A DNA stretch of 64,000 bases from Xanthobacteraceae bacterium (GTDB lineage: Bacteria > Pseudomonadota > Alphaproteobacteria > Rhizobiales > Xanthobacteraceae), in NCBI GenBank assembly GCA_023954195.1, contig JAMLIK010000002.1:310001-374000 (forward strand), written 5' to 3'. The translations under genes and the position numbers were made by a program. The notes below the pieces were generated by a model that was not told where the DNA came from, made no database searches, and worked only from the letters and a program-made list of their open reading frames with translations. Of the stretch, positions 1 through 9,003 are shown piece by piece; the stretch's first letter is position 1; each line of letters starts with the position of its first letter.

Positions 1-1056
1 GGGGGCGGCGCGGACATCGGCGAACGGCGAAAGCGCGCGGGTCAGGTAGAAGGTCGAGGCCAACAGCGGCTGGGCGGTGTCGGCGGAGGCGCCGCTGACC
101 AGGCCGACCGCGCGCCGCCGCCAGCGCTTGTCCAGCAATTGCACGGCGCCCGCGGAGCGTTCGCCGGCGATGTCGAGCCGTGCGATGTCGTTGCGCAGTT
201 CGACCGGCAGATCGAACGACGCCTCGGTTTCGGTCTCGGCCGCGCCGAAGCGGAACGGCGCTTCGCCGATCGGGGAATTTTTCTGGTCGAGCGCGCGGAC
301 AATGCCGGCATCGACGCCACCGGGGGTCGCGCGCAAGACCTTCACCGTCATCTTGGCGGCGGCGTTCTCGGCGGCGGCGAGCGCATGGGCCGGCGGCGCG
401 CCGCCGTCGAAAATGGTCAGTGTGCGGTTCTCAACGATCTTGCCGAGTCCGGCGACGAAGTCCGCGCCGCCCCCGGTGTCGATGCCATCGGAGAGCCAGG
501 CGATGTCGCCGTCGCCGGTCGCTTGCAGGAAGCGGGCGATGGCCGGCAAGGTCTCGGCCCGCGGGATGGCGTAAGGTTTCGGCGACAACTGCCGCAGCGC
601 CACGCGCGCGGCGCCCGCCGGCATCAGGGTGATGTCGCGCGCAGGCTCCGACAGCGGGATCAGCGCCACGCCGCGCCGGTCGTTGTCGGCGCGCGCGATC
701 AGTTCGTCGGCGGCTTTCGTTCGCGCCTCCCAGCTCGCGGCCGCGCTCCAGCCGTCGTCGAGCAGGATCACCAGCGGACCGTTGCTTTTCGCGACGCTGC
801 CTTGCGGATTCCAGGTCGGGCCGGCGGCGGCGAGGATCACCAGCGCGGCGGCGAGCAGCCGCAGCGCCGTCAGCCACCACGGCGTGCGCGACGGGGTTTC
901 CTCCTTCGGCGCGATGTCGAGCAACAGCCGGGTCGGCGGGAAATCGACGCGCCTGGGGCGCGGCGGCGTCACCCGCAGCAGCCACCACAACAGCGGCAGC
1001 GCCAGAAGGCCGGCGAGCAGCAACGGCTGGGCGAAGGCGAGCGGCAATCCCATCAT
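1..1056 (-). CDS. BatA-like membrane protein (partial, N-terminal part)
   Basis: Reads leftward off the window edge, so only about 352 N-terminal residues are present. The start ATG at 1056-1054 overlaps the stop of the upstream DUF58 gene (ATGA). The N-terminus has two hydrophobic stretches (about residues 5-27 and 62-80) around a PRRVDFPPTRLL segment, the layout of the aerotolerance-regulator N-terminal (BatA) domain. A von Willebrand-like segment follows, with LVILLDDGWSA near residue 95. In Rhizobiales such proteins are often about 900 residues long and end in a DUF4159 domain; that part lies outside the window. Context with DUF58 and MoxR supports a membrane-associated MoxR/Bat complex. 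Exact role unknown. Confidence 0.8.
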   Translation of the reverse strand, partial: MMGLPLAFAQPLLLAGLLALPLLWWLLRVTPPRPRRVDFPPTRLLLDIAPKEETPSRTPWWLTALRLLAAALVILAAAGPTWNPQGSVAKSNGPLVILLDDGWSAAASWEARTKAADELIARADNDRRGVALIPLSEPARDITLMPAGAARVALRQLSPKPYAIPRAETLPAIARFLQATGDGDIAWLSDGIDTGGGADFVAGLGKIVENRTLTIFDGGAPPAHALAAAENAAAKMTVKVLRATPGGVDAGIVRALDQKNSPIGEAPFRFGAAETETEASFDLPVELRNDIARLDIAGERSAGAVQLLDKRWRRRAVGLVSGASADTAQPLLASTFYLTRALSPFADVRAAP

Positions 1057-1988
1057 GCGCCGCGTCCCGCGTTGAGGGTTGCGCCGCCGCCCTTGTGCGC
1101 GGTCATGCCGGCATGGAGGTAGAGCAGCAGTTCGGCGGCGGAGCGGGAGGTCGCGTGGGTCGAGAACAGCCAGCCCAGTTTCGCCGCATCGGCGCGGATC
1201 CGGTCGCGATGCAGCGCGACGCGGGCGACGTAATCGCGCGCCCAGGTCTCGGCGCGGCCCGCGGTCACCGCGCCGGCGCCTTCCGGATCGACAAATTCGA
1301 TGCGCCCGGCATAGGGAAAGCTCTCCTCGGCGGGATCGACCACCTGCACCAGCGCGCCCCGCGCGCCCGCCGCCGACAGGCCCGCCAGCATCGCGGCGAT
1401 CTCGCCGGCCGGCGACCACAGGTCGGACAGCACCACCACTTCCGACAGCGCGGTCGGGACGAAGGATGGCGGCAGGCTGTCGCGGGTCGCGGTGTCGAGC
1501 AGCATCGCCTGCGCCATGCGGTCGATAACGTTGCGGTTCGCGGTCGGCGCCATCAGGCCGGGCACGCCGACGCGCTCGCCGCCCGCCACCAGCAATTCGG
1601 CCAAAGCGAAGCCGACGATCAGGGCGCGTTCCAGCTTGCTGTCGCGCGCGGCTTTCGAGGCGAAGGCCATCGACGCGGAGCGGTCGGGCCACAACCACAC
1701 CGTATGCGCGGCTTCCCATTCGTGCTCGCGCACGTAGAGCAGATCGTCGCGCGCCGAGCGCCGCCAGTCGACGTTTTGCGCCGGCTCGCCGGAGGTGAAG
1801 CGGCGATATTGCCAGAAATTCTCGCCGGCGCCGGCGCGGCGTCGGCCGTGCAGGCCGTGGATGACGTTGGCGGCGATGCGGCGCGCTTCCAGCACCAGGC
1901 GCGGCAGCGACGCGGCCAGCGTCCGGCTCTCCCCGTCCGCGCGCCGGATCGCGACCGTCTCCGCCGATGGTTGCCGCGCGGGTGCCAT
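1053..1988 (-). CDS. DUF58 domain-containing protein
   Basis: A 311-residue soluble protein. The central segment FTSGEPAQNVDWRRSARDD is the DUF58 signature, followed by a von Willebrand A-like fold (VWLWPDRSASMAF, with the usual DxSxS-like metal site). DUF58 proteins are encoded next to MoxR ATPases and are thought to be their partners or substrates. It lies 2 bp downstream of the MoxR gene and overlaps the next gene by 4 bp, so the three genes are one operon. The family call is firm; the biochemical role is not established. Confidence 0.92.
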   Translation of the reverse strand: MAPARQPSAETVAIRRADGESRTLAASLPRLVLEARRIAANVIHGLHGRRRAGAGENFWQYRRFTSGEPAQNVDWRRSARDDLLYVREHEWEAAHTVWLWPDRSASMAFASKAARDSKLERALIVGFALAELLVAGGERVGVPGLMAPTANRNVIDRMAQAMLLDTATRDSLPPSFVPTALSEVVVLSDLWSPAGEIAAMLAGLSAAGARGALVQVVDPAEESFPYAGRIEFVDPEGAGAVTAGRAETWARDYVARVALHRDRIRADAAKLGWLFSTHATSRSAAELLLYLHAGMTAHKGGGATLNAGRGA

Positions 1989-1990
1989 CG

Positions 1991-2995
1991 TCAGCCGATC
2001 CGCGACTTCAGCCGGCCGATCACCTCGGCGATGGTGCGGCCTTCGGCGCGCGCCGCGAAGGTCAGCGCCATGCGGTGCTTGAGCACGGGTTCGGCGAGGT
2101 CGAGCACGTCGTCGATCGAGGGCGCGAGGCGGCCGTCGAGCAGCGCGCGGGCGCGCACCGCGAGCGTCAGCGCCTGGCTGGCGCGCGGGCCGGGGCCCCA
2201 GGCGATCAGCGAACCGAGGTCGCCGCCGTCGGGGCCGGGCCGCGCCGAGCGGACCAGCGACAGGATCGCCTCGACGACGGAATCGCCGACCGGCAGCCGG
2301 CGCACCAGCCGTTGCGCGGCGATCAGATCGTCGGCGGTCATGGCGGCGCGGGCGACGGCTTCCTCGGCGCCGGTGGTCTCCAGCAAAATGCGCCGCTCGG
2401 CGTCACGGTCCGGATAATCGACGTCGATTTGCATCAGAAAGCGGTCGAGCTGCGCCTCGGGCAGCGGATAGGTGCCTTCCTGCTCCAGCGGGTTCTGCGT
2501 CGCCAGCACATGGAACGGCTTCGGCAACTCGTGCCGCGCGCCGGCCACCGTGATGTGCTGCTCCTGCATCGCCTGCAACAGCGCCGACTGGGTGCGCGGG
2601 CTGGCGCGGTTGATCTCGTCGGCCATCAGCAGTTGCGCGAACACCGGACCGGCGATGAAGCGGAACGAGCGCCGCCCGCCGCCGCTCTCGTCCAAGACCT
2701 CGGCGCCGAGAATGTCGGACGGCATCAGGTCGGGGGTGAACTGGATGCGCTTGGCGTCCAGCCCGAGCGTGACGCCGAGCGTTTCCACCAGCTTGGTCTT
2801 GGCGAGGCCCGGCACGCCGATCAACAGCGCGTGGCCGCCGGCGAGGATGGTGACCAGCGTGGTGTCGACCACCCGCTCCTGGCCGAAGATCACGCCGGAG
2901 ATGGCGGCCTTGGCGGCGCGGACATGGCCGGCCAGCTGCTCCGCCGAGCGCACGACCACATCTTCGAGCTTTTCGACACCGTCTGCGCCAGCCAT
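1991..2995 (-). CDS. MoxR family AAA+ ATPase
   Basis: A 334-residue MoxR ATPase. The Walker A region reads GVPGLAKTKL (the GxxGxAKT form usual for MoxR), Walker B is LMADEINRASP, and sensor 1 is in LATQNPLEQEGTYPLPEAQLD. MoxR proteins act as chaperone-like ATPases with von Willebrand-domain partners, here encoded by the next two genes. It is the first gene of the leftward operon and diverges from the DUF1285 gene across a 194-bp intergenic region that must carry both promoters. Length and motifs are normal. Confidence 0.94.
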   Translation of the reverse strand: MAGADGVEKLEDVVVRSAEQLAGHVRAAKAAISGVIFGQERVVDTTLVTILAGGHALLIGVPGLAKTKLVETLGVTLGLDAKRIQFTPDLMPSDILGAEVLDESGGGRRSFRFIAGPVFAQLLMADEINRASPRTQSALLQAMQEQHITVAGARHELPKPFHVLATQNPLEQEGTYPLPEAQLDRFLMQIDVDYPDRDAERRILLETTGAEEAVARAAMTADDLIAAQRLVRRLPVGDSVVEAILSLVRSARPGPDGGDLGSLIAWGPGPRASQALTLAVRARALLDGRLAPSIDDVLDLAEPVLKHRMALTFAARAEGRTIAEVIGRLKSRIG

Positions 2996-3189
2996 CCGTC
3001 TCTCCTTGCCGGAACGCCGTTCCGGATTGTCGCGGCAATTGCCCCGATGCCGATCAATACCATGCTAAACGTCGGGCCACGCCACGTATTTGTTGAATCC
3101 AACGATCCCCATATGATCGGGGGACAAGCGTGGCAACCGCTTCGCGTTCCGGCGCGTCGCGGCCGGTCGGATCAACCTCGGGGTAAACC

Positions 3190-3801
3190 ATGGCGAAGCA
3201 AGGGCAGACCGTGAACCGCAGCCTCGAAGGGCTGACTTCCGCCGCCAATGCGGCGGCCGGCGGCGCGAAACAAAGGGGGTTGCCGCCGGTGCATTTATGG
3301 AATCCGCCGTTCTGCGGCGACCTCGACATGCGCATCGCTCGCGACGGCACCTGGTTCTACCTCGGCACCCCGATCGGCCGGCCGGCGCTGGTGCGGCTGT
3401 TTTCCACCATTTTGAAACGCGAGAACGGCAAGCACTTTCTCGTGACCCCGGTGGAGAAGGTCGGTATTCAGGTCGACGACGCGCCGTTCGTCGCGGTGGA
3501 GATGCGGGTCGAGCACGGCGAGGATGGCCAAACGCTCTCGTTTCGCACCAATGTCGACGACTGGGTGAGGTGCGACGGCGCGCACCGGCTGCGCTTCCAG
3601 CGCGCCGCGGACGACGGCCTGACGCCGTATCTTCACGTCCGCGCCGACCTCTGGGCCAAGGTGACGCGGGCGGTCTATTACGATCTGGTCGAACTCGGCG
3701 AGGAGCGGAGCGTCGATGGCCGCGCGATGTTTGGGGTTGTCTCCGCCGGTGAGTTCTTCACAATGGCGGATGCGGACGAAGTGAGGGCGCCCATTGACTG
3801 A
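3190..3801 (+). CDS. DUF1285 domain-containing protein
   Basis: A 203-residue soluble protein. The core (about residues 33-190) contains HLWNPPFCGDLDMRIARDG, FYLGTPIGRPALVRLFSTIL and VEKVGIQVDDAPF, the conserved blocks of DUF1285, a small proteobacterial family of unknown function. It starts a four-gene rightward operon; its last 8 bp overlap the Nudix gene. The order DUF1285, CoA-type Nudix, DUF6111, CCA transferase is common in Rhizobiales. Function not assigned. Confidence 0.88.
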   Translation: MAKQGQTVNRSLEGLTSAANAAAGGAKQRGLPPVHLWNPPFCGDLDMRIARDGTWFYLGTPIGRPALVRLFSTILKRENGKHFLVTPVEKVGIQVDDAPFVAVEMRVEHGEDGQTLSFRTNVDDWVRCDGAHRLRFQRAADDGLTPYLHVRADLWAKVTRAVYYDLVELGEERSVDGRAMFGVVSAGEFFTMADADEVRAPID

Positions 3802-4471
3802 ATCGATTTTGGCGGCGCAGCCGGCCGTCCCCAAGCTGGGTTCCGACGAATTTTTCAACCGGGCGCAGGCGCGACTGAATTTCGAGGTTCCGGCGGCGTT
3901 GACCGATCCCAACATCGTGCCCACCAGCGGCGACGCGGGCACCGACCGGATGTGGAAGCTGATCGCCGAGGAAAACCCGGTGCGGCCGGCGGCGGTGCTG
4001 ATTCCGATCGTCGAGCGCGACGAGCCGACCGTGCTGCTGACCCAGCGCTCGCCGAACCTGTCGAGCCATGCCGGGCAGATTTCGTTTCCCGGCGGCAAGA
4101 TCGACGCCACCGACCGCTCGCCGCTCGACGCGGCGTTGCGCGAGGCGCACGAGGAAGTGGGGCTTGAGCGCAACTTCATCGAACCGATCGGCTACCTCGA
4201 TCTTTACGCCACCGGGCTCGGCTTCCGCATCCTGCCGACGCTGGCGCGGGTCAAGCCCGGCTTCGACCTGCACATCAACGCCGGCGAGGTCGATGACGCC
4301 TTCGAGGTGCCGCTGTCGTTTCTGATGAACCCGGCGAACCATCAGATCCACAGCCGGGAATTTCGCGGCATGGCGCGCTCGTTCTACGCGATGCCGTTCG
4401 CCGAGCGCTACATCTGGGGCGCGACCGCCGGGATCCTGCGGGTGCTGTACGAGCGGATCTATCTGCCATGA
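3794..4471 (+). CDS. Nudix hydrolase, CoA pyrophosphatase type
   Basis: A 225-residue NudL/CoAse-type Nudix hydrolase. It carries the extended motif LLTQRSPNLSSHAGQISFPG and then a Nudix box, with REAHEEVGL about 17 residues further on. This subfamily cleaves CoA and its derivatives to 3',5'-ADP and 4'-phosphopantetheine. The start ATG at 3794 lies within the end of the DUF1285 gene, and the stop overlaps the next start by 4 bp. The family is clear; the substrate is inferred from the subfamily motif. Confidence 0.9.
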   Translation: MTESILAAQPAVPKLGSDEFFNRAQARLNFEVPAALTDPNIVPTSGDAGTDRMWKLIAEENPVRPAAVLIPIVERDEPTVLLTQRSPNLSSHAGQISFPGGKIDATDRSPLDAALREAHEEVGLERNFIEPIGYLDLYATGLGFRILPTLARVKPGFDLHINAGEVDDAFEVPLSFLMNPANHQIHSREFRGMARSFYAMPFAERYIWGATAGILRVLYERIYLP

Positions 4472-4731
4472 TCCGTCCGGTGTTGACCGAGATCGGGATT
4501 TTCCTGATTCCGTTCGCGATCTACGCCGCCTTCCTGGTGGCGACGCGCGCCGGCGTGCTCAGCCTGAAATCGTGGCCGTTGCGCGTCGTGGTGCCGCTGG
4601 CGATCGTGGCGTTCCTGCTCACCATTCTCAGCCTGGTGCTGCTGGCGCATTTCTCCGGCGCGCCGCCGGATTCGACCTATGTTCCCGCGCATATGGAGAA
4701 CGGCAGGCTGGTGCCCGGAATCGACCGATGA
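4468..4731 (+). CDS. DUF6111 family small membrane protein
   Basis: An 87-residue protein with two predicted membrane segments (about residues 8-28 and 40-62) and a short polar C-terminus ending NGRLVPGIDR. It matches the DUF6111 small-protein family found in Rhizobiales between a Nudix hydrolase and the CCA-adding enzyme. It overlaps both neighbours by 4 bp (ATGA on each side), which indicates translational coupling. Function unknown. Confidence 0.85.
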   Translation: MIRPVLTEIGIFLIPFAIYAAFLVATRAGVLSLKSWPLRVVVPLAIVAFLLTILSLVLLAHFSGAPPDSTYVPAHMENGRLVPGIDR

Positions 4732-5984
4732 CCGAGACGGCAACGCTTCACGACGCGCCATGGCTGACCGCCGGGCCGGTCGCGCGCGTGCTCGGCTTGC
4801 TCAATGCGGGAGGCGAGGAGGCGCGCGTGGTCGGCGGCGCGGTGCGCAACGCGCTGCTCGGCTTGCCGCCGGGCGATATCGACATCGCCACCACCGCCGT
4901 GCCGGAGGAGGTGGTTCGGCGCGCGCAGGCGGCGCGGATCAGGAGCGTGCCGACCGGCATCGCCTACGGCACGGTGACGCTGGTGGTCGAGAGCCAGCCG
5001 TTCGAGGTGACCACGTTGCGCGAGGACGTCGAAACCTTCGGCCGCAAGGCGACCGTCGCCTTCGGCCGCGACTGGGCGCGCGACGCCGAGCGCCGGGACT
5101 TCACCATCAACGGATTGTCGGTGGACGCCGCCGGCACGGTCCACGATCACGTCGGCGGTCTGGCCGATCTGGCGCGGCGGTGGGTCCGCTTCATCGGCGA
5201 TCCGGACCGCCGCATCGCCGAGGATTTTCTGCGCATCCTGCGCTTCTTCCGTTTTTCCGCCGCCTATGGCGAAGGCCATCTCGACCGCGAAGGCTATCTC
5301 GCCTGCGTTCGCGGCCGCGACGGCCTGTCGCTGCTTTCCGCCGAACGGATCGGCATGGAAATGCGCAAGCTCCTGGTCGCGGACCGCGCGCTCGACGCGG
5401 CGGTGGCGATGCGCGACGGCGGCCTGCTGCTGCCGATCCTGATCGGCGTGGCCTATCCGGCGACGCTGGCCGCGATGACCGAAATCGAGCGGCGTCGCGC
5501 CGGCGCGCCCGACGCGATGCTGCGGCTCGGCGCCCTGGCGGTCGCGGTCACCGAGGACGCGCGGCGGGTCGGCGCGCGGCTCAAGCTGACCAACGCCGAA
5601 ATCCGCAGGCTGGATTCGATGGGCCATCGCTGGTGGCGGCTCGCCGGCATGGACGAGGCGACCGCGCGGCGGCGGCTGTATCGTCTCGGCCCGGCGCGAT
5701 TCCGCGACCGGGCGATGCTGGCGTGGGCGCGCGCCGGGCAGGGGGCGGACGCCGGCTACTGGTCGAATCTGCTGGCGCTGCCGGACCGCTGGCCGATCCC
5801 GACCTTTCCGCTCAAGGCGGCGGATTTCATCGCGCGCGGCTTCGCCGAGGGGCCGGCGCTGGGACATGTGCTGTCGCTGGCGGAAGATGCCTGGCTCGCG
5901 GCCGGCTTTCCGGACGCGCCCGAAACGCTCACGACAATCGCCGACCAGGCCGCGGCGCGGTTCGCGCGCGACCATAAATTGTAA
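4728..5984 (+). CDS. cca: CCA tRNA nucleotidyltransferase
   Basis: A 418-residue class II tRNA nucleotidyltransferase / poly(A) polymerase family enzyme, which adds or repairs the 3' CCA end of tRNAs. GGAVR is at residues 36-40 and the catalytic metal-binding GDIDIA at 49-54. RRDFTINGL and a segment containing GDPDRRIAEDFLRILRFFRF follow. The reading frame stays open upstream, but the ATG at 4728 is chosen because it forms an ATGA overlap with DUF6111 and places the motifs at the usual distance from the N-terminus. It is the last gene of the operon. Confidence 0.93.
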   Translation: MTETATLHDAPWLTAGPVARVLGLLNAGGEEARVVGGAVRNALLGLPPGDIDIATTAVPEEVVRRAQAARIRSVPTGIAYGTVTLVVESQPFEVTTLREDVETFGRKATVAFGRDWARDAERRDFTINGLSVDAAGTVHDHVGGLADLARRWVRFIGDPDRRIAEDFLRILRFFRFSAAYGEGHLDREGYLACVRGRDGLSLLSAERIGMEMRKLLVADRALDAAVAMRDGGLLLPILIGVAYPATLAAMTEIERRRAGAPDAMLRLGALAVAVTEDARRVGARLKLTNAEIRRLDSMGHRWWRLAGMDEATARRRLYRLGPARFRDRAMLAWARAGQGADAGYWSNLLALPDRWPIPTFPLKAADFIARGFAEGPALGHVLSLAEDAWLAAGFPDAPETLTTIADQAAARFARDHKL

Positions 5985-6023
5985 CAGGCTCTCGAAAAAT
6001 TCTTGGATTCGGCTTTCGCCTTC

Positions 6024-6150
6024 CCGCGTCCCGGGCCTGATGCAGCGTGTAACGCTGCTTCGCAGACCCGGAATCGTCGCAAATGCTGAGGTCGGAACGG
6101 CCCCGGTTCTGCGCAGCGTCACTTCGTGCCGCAGCGCGTCCGGGGCACGG
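6024..6150. repeat. Intergenic palindromic repeat, family R1
   Basis: About 127 bp of imperfect dyad symmetry. The ends read GCGTCCCGGGCCTGATGC and GCAGCGCGTCCGGGGCAC; inner copies of CGCAGA-CCCGG and CCCCGGTTCTGCG face each other. Related copies lie at 7483, 25501, 29694, 32104 and 33664. It sits between the convergent cca and hemF genes. Typical Bradyrhizobiaceae REP-like intergenic element. Confidence 0.8.
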
Positions 6151-6181
6151 AGCTGTTTTCATCGGACTTCGGCAGCGGCGG

Positions 6182-7069
6182 CTATGGCCACTTCACCTCG
6201 GGCGGCATCGACGACAGGATCGAATCGACGTTGCCGCCGGTCTTCAGCCCGAAGATGGTGCCGCGATCGTACAGCAGGTTGAACTCGACGTAGCGGCCGC
6301 GGCGAACGAGTTGCTCCTCGCGATCGGCCTCGGTCCACGCCGCCGCGAAGTTGCGGCGCACCAGTTCGGGATAGATTTGCAGGAACGCGCGGCCGACGTC
6401 TTGCGTGAAGGCGAAATCGGCGTCCCAGTCGCCGGAATCGTGCCAGTCGTAGAAGATGCCGCCGATGCCGCGCGCCTCCTTGCGATGCGGCAGGTAGAAA
6501 TACTCGTCGCACCACGCCTTGTATTTGTCATAGGGCGCGACGGCGGCATGGGCGTCGCAGGCCGCCATCATCGCGGCATGAAACGCCTGCGTGTCGGGGT
6601 CGTCCTGGGTGCGGCGACGGTCGAGCACCGGGGTCAGATCCGCGCCGCCGCCGAACCATGCCTTGGTGGTCACCACGAAGCGGGTGTTCATGTGCACCGC
6701 CGGCACGTTCGGATTGCGCATGTGCGCGATCAGCGAGATGCCCGACGCCCAGAACCGCGGATCGTCGGAAGCGCCGGGAATCTGGGCGCGAAACTCGGGG
6801 GCGAACTCGCCATGCACGGTCGAGCAATGCACGCCGACCTTTTCGAACAGCCGGCCGTGCATCATCGCCATCACGCCGCCGCCGCCGGGCTGACCGGTGT
6901 GGTCGGCGCGCGCCCACGGCGTGCGTTTGAAGCGCCCCGCCGCGCCGGGATAGAGCGCCGCCGGCGCGTCGTCCTCAAGCCGTTCGAACGCCGCGCAGAT
7001 GTCGCCGCGCAATTGCTCGAACCAGGCGCGGGCGGTGGCCTTGCGTTGATCGATGAGGGAAGCGTCCAT
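6182..7069 (-). CDS. hemF: Oxygen-dependent coproporphyrinogen III oxidase
   Basis: A 295-residue enzyme of haem synthesis that uses O2 to convert coproporphyrinogen III to protoporphyrinogen IX. Conserved family blocks are present: [20 protein letters not shown] near residue 130, an [12 protein letters not shown] segment, [15 protein letters not shown] near 185, and [20 protein letters not shown] near 255. Length is normal for HemF. It is followed by queD upstream on the same strand (23-bp gap), so the two could be cotranscribed. No anaerobic hemN is seen nearby. Confidence 0.95.
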   Translation of the reverse strand: MDASLIDQRKATARAWFEQLRGDICAAFERLEDDAPAALYPGAAGRFKRTPWARADHTGQPGGGGVMAMMHGRLFEKVGVHCSTVHGEFAPEFRAQIPGASDDPRFWASGISLIAHMRNPNVPAVHMNTRFVVTTKAWFGGGADLTPVLDRRRTQDDPDTQAFHAAMMAACDAHAAVAPYDKYKAWCDEYFYLPHRKEARGIGGIFYDWHDSGDWDADFAFTQDVGRAFLQIYPELVRRNFAAAWTEADREEQLVRRGRYVEFNLLYDRGTIFGLKTGGNVDSILSSMPPEVKWP

Positions 7070-7091
7070 GCGCGAGAGCCTTTCGTCGAAT

Positions 7092-7457
7092 TCAACCCTG
7101 CGGCCCGAAATAGGTGCAGGACTCGTGGCAACTGTCGCGATGGACGCTGACGCGGGTGACGTGGCCGGCGTGCTGCACCCGCTCCCAGATGAAGCGCGTC
7201 AGGTTCTCCAGCGTCGGCGTGCCGAGCGCCTCGATGTTGTTGAGAAACTTGTGATCGAGCGTCTGGCGGATGTCGCCGAGCGCGCGATCCAGGAGCCCGA
7301 GATCCATCACCATGCCGGTTACAGGATCGGGCGTGCCGCGGATCGCCACCTCGGCGCGGAAGGAATGGCCGTGGATTTCCTGGCTCGCCGCGCCCAGCGT
7401 CGTTCCCGCCAGCGCGTGCGCGGCCTCGAAGTGAAACGACTTGGTTAGTTCCCACAT
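7092..7457 (-). CDS. queD: 6-carboxy-tetrahydropterin synthase (QueD-like)
   Basis: A 121-residue protein of the 6-pyruvoyl-tetrahydropterin synthase / QueD family, which makes 6-carboxy-tetrahydropterin for queuosine. Zinc-ligand histidines are seen in FHFEAAHAL and HGHSF, and [13 protein letters not shown] and LDHKFLNN follow. The start is placed at the ATG of [12 protein letters not shown]; the frame stays open upstream, but only into an R1 repeat. Odd point: the stretch just before HGHSF reads LGAASQEI and lacks the cysteine that serves as catalytic nucleophile in typical QueD; cysteines occur instead near the C-terminus (DSCHESC). queE lies just upstream, supporting the pathway. Confidence 0.85.
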   Translation of the reverse strand: MWELTKSFHFEAAHALAGTTLGAASQEIHGHSFRAEVAIRGTPDPVTGMVMDLGLLDRALGDIRQTLDHKFLNNIEALGTPTLENLTRFIWERVQHAGHVTRVSVHRDSCHESCTYFGPQG

Positions 7458-7482
7458 CTGAGAAACGTGCTCCTGATAACCT

Positions 7483-7606
7483 GTCCCGGGCGCGATGCGG
7501 CATTCTTCATGCCGCTTCGCAGAACCGGGATCGTTACAAACGCTGCCTGCGCGACGGCCCCGGCTCTGCGGCGCGGTACTGCGCACCGCGCCGCATCCGG
7601 GGCACG
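7483..7606. repeat. Intergenic palindromic repeat, family R1
   Basis: A second R1 copy, between queD and queE. The arms read CCCGGGCGCGATGCGGCAT and GCCGCATCCGGGGCACG, with inner arms TTCGCAGAACCGGGAT and GGCCCCGGCTCTGCGG. The 174-bp gap between queD and queE is almost entirely this element. Confidence 0.8.
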
Positions 7607-7631
7607 CGTGCCGTCGAGCATTCGCGCATCA

Positions 7632-8261
7632 TTACCTGATCCCCAGCGTCTTGTGCGTCTGCACGCTCAGCCGCCATTGCGGATGGCGCAGACAGTAATC
7701 GATGGCCCGCGCGGTGTTCTCCGCCACATCCGGACCGTCGAGCGGCTGCAACGAGAAGCGCTCGAAAGCCAGACCCGCGAAATCCTCCGGGCGGTTCTCG
7801 GCCTGCGGATAGACCAGTTTGAGTTCATGGCCTTTGCGAATCCGCAAGGTCGCGCCCGCTTTCGGGCTGACGCAGATCCAGTCGATGCCGTCCGGCGGCG
7901 CGAGCGTGCCGTTGGTCTCGATGGCGATGGTGAAGTTTCGCGCGTGCAAAGCCTCCACCAGCGCGTCGTCGACCTGCAACAGCGGCTCGCCTCCCGTCAA
8001 CACCACGTAGCGCTCGCCGGTGCCCGCCCATTGCCTGGCGATGGTGTCGGCGAGCGCCCCGGCCGTGCCATAGCGGGCGCCGAGCGTGCCGTCCAGGCCG
8101 ACGAAATCGGTGTCGCAGAAGGTGCAGACGGCCTCCGCGCGGTCTTCCTCGCGGCCGCTCCACAGGTTGCAGCCACTGAAGCGGCAGAACACCGCGGCGC
8201 GGCCGGCATGGGCGCCTTCGCCTTGCAAGGTCAGGAAGATTTCCTTGACGGCATAACTCAA
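7632..8261 (-). CDS. queE: 7-carboxy-7-deazaguanine synthase
   Basis: A 209-residue radical SAM enzyme that converts 6-carboxy-tetrahydropterin to 7-carboxy-7-deazaguanine in queuosine synthesis. It begins [20 protein letters not shown] and carries the CX14CX2C iron-sulfur motif special to one QueE type (CN...CTFCDTDF), not the usual CX3CX2C. TGGEPLLQ, the SAM-binding GGE motif, follows. Its start overlaps the end of trmL by 4 bp. queC is not in the window. Confidence 0.94.
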   Translation of the reverse strand: MSYAVKEIFLTLQGEGAHAGRAAVFCRFSGCNLWSGREEDRAEAVCTFCDTDFVGLDGTLGARYGTAGALADTIARQWAGTGERYVVLTGGEPLLQVDDALVEALHARNFTIAIETNGTLAPPDGIDWICVSPKAGATLRIRKGHELKLVYPQAENRPEDFAGLAFERFSLQPLDGPDVAENTARAIDYCLRHPQWRLSVQTHKTLGIR

Positions 8262-8728
8262 CGGCTGTTCTCCAATATCCCCGCGCCGGTCTGGCGCAGC
8301 GCCTCGCCCACCGCCATCGCCGCAGCCATGGCGACGTTGAGCGAGCGTAAGCCCTCCGCGACCGGGATCACCAGGCGGGCGTCGGCGACCTCCGCGACGG
8401 CGTCCGGGACCCCGGCGCTCTCCCGCCCGAACAGCAGGATATCGGTGGGCGCGAAGCCGTGATCAAGGTAGCAGCGGCTGCCCTTGGTGGTGAACAACAC
8501 CAGCCGGCCCCCGTCCTGGGCGCGCCAGGCCTCGAACGCGGTCCAGGAGGCGTGCCGGGTGATCCGGACGCGATCGAGGTAATCCATGCCGGAGCGGCGG
8601 AAGTGTCGGTCCGACACCGGGAAGCCCGCCGGCTCGATGATATGGGCGTCGACCTTCAGGCAGGCGCAGAGCCGCAGAATCGTTCCGGTGTTCTGCGGGA
8701 TGTCGGGCTGATAGAGCGCGATCTGCAT
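8258..8728 (-). CDS. trmL: tRNA (cytidine(34)-2'-O)-methyltransferase
   Basis: A 156-residue SPOUT-fold methyltransferase that methylates the ribose of position 34 in tRNA-Leu isoacceptors. The N-terminus [20 protein letters not shown] and the C-terminal knot motifs [10 protein letters not shown] and [18 protein letters not shown] are diagnostic. The frame is open further upstream, but the family start is [10 protein letters not shown] at 8728. It is first in a trmL-queE transcript and diverges from petA. Confidence 0.93.
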   Translation of the reverse strand: MQIALYQPDIPQNTGTILRLCACLKVDAHIIEPAGFPVSDRHFRRSGMDYLDRVRITRHASWTAFEAWRAQDGGRLVLFTTKGSRCYLDHGFAPTDILLFGRESAGVPDAVAEVADARLVIPVAEGLRSLNVAMAAAMAVGEALRQTGAGILENSR

Positions 8729-8871
8729 GGGTCGCCGTCCTTTTCGGGCCGCCGGAGCGGCGGAAATCACCCACCCGATCCGCCGGTTTTCGTGCATTGC
8801 ACGCGGCTTTGCCGATAGCGGGCTTGCGCTCCATCGGCAAGGGTGCCAATAGAACGATTCTGGACTGTCTG

Positions 8872-8891
8872 TGCCGCCCGTTGGGGCGGCA
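8872..8891 (+). promoter_or_regulatory. Hairpin in the petA upstream region
   Basis: TGCCGCCC-GTTG-GGGCGGCA is a perfect 8-bp stem with a 4-base loop, about 110 bp upstream of the Rieske gene in the 275-bp trmL/petA divergent region. A smaller CGCCGC-TTCG-CGGCG-type stem lies near 8944-8956. No T-run follows either one. They may shape the 5' leader of the petA mRNA; a role is not shown. Confidence 0.4.
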
Positions 8892-9003
8892 GAGAGGGTC
8901 ATTCTGCCGCCGCGGGGGCCGCGGGCGCCGGCAGTCCGTCCCCGCCGCTTCGCGGCGCCTTCGGGGACCGGGGCTGGTTGCAGGAGAGAAAGGGTTTGGA
9001 ATC

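Noticed and set aside
4572-4727. N-terminal extension of the CCA transferase
   Set aside because: The frame is open, but the extension overlaps DUF6111 and the ATGA overlap at 4728 is a clear start.
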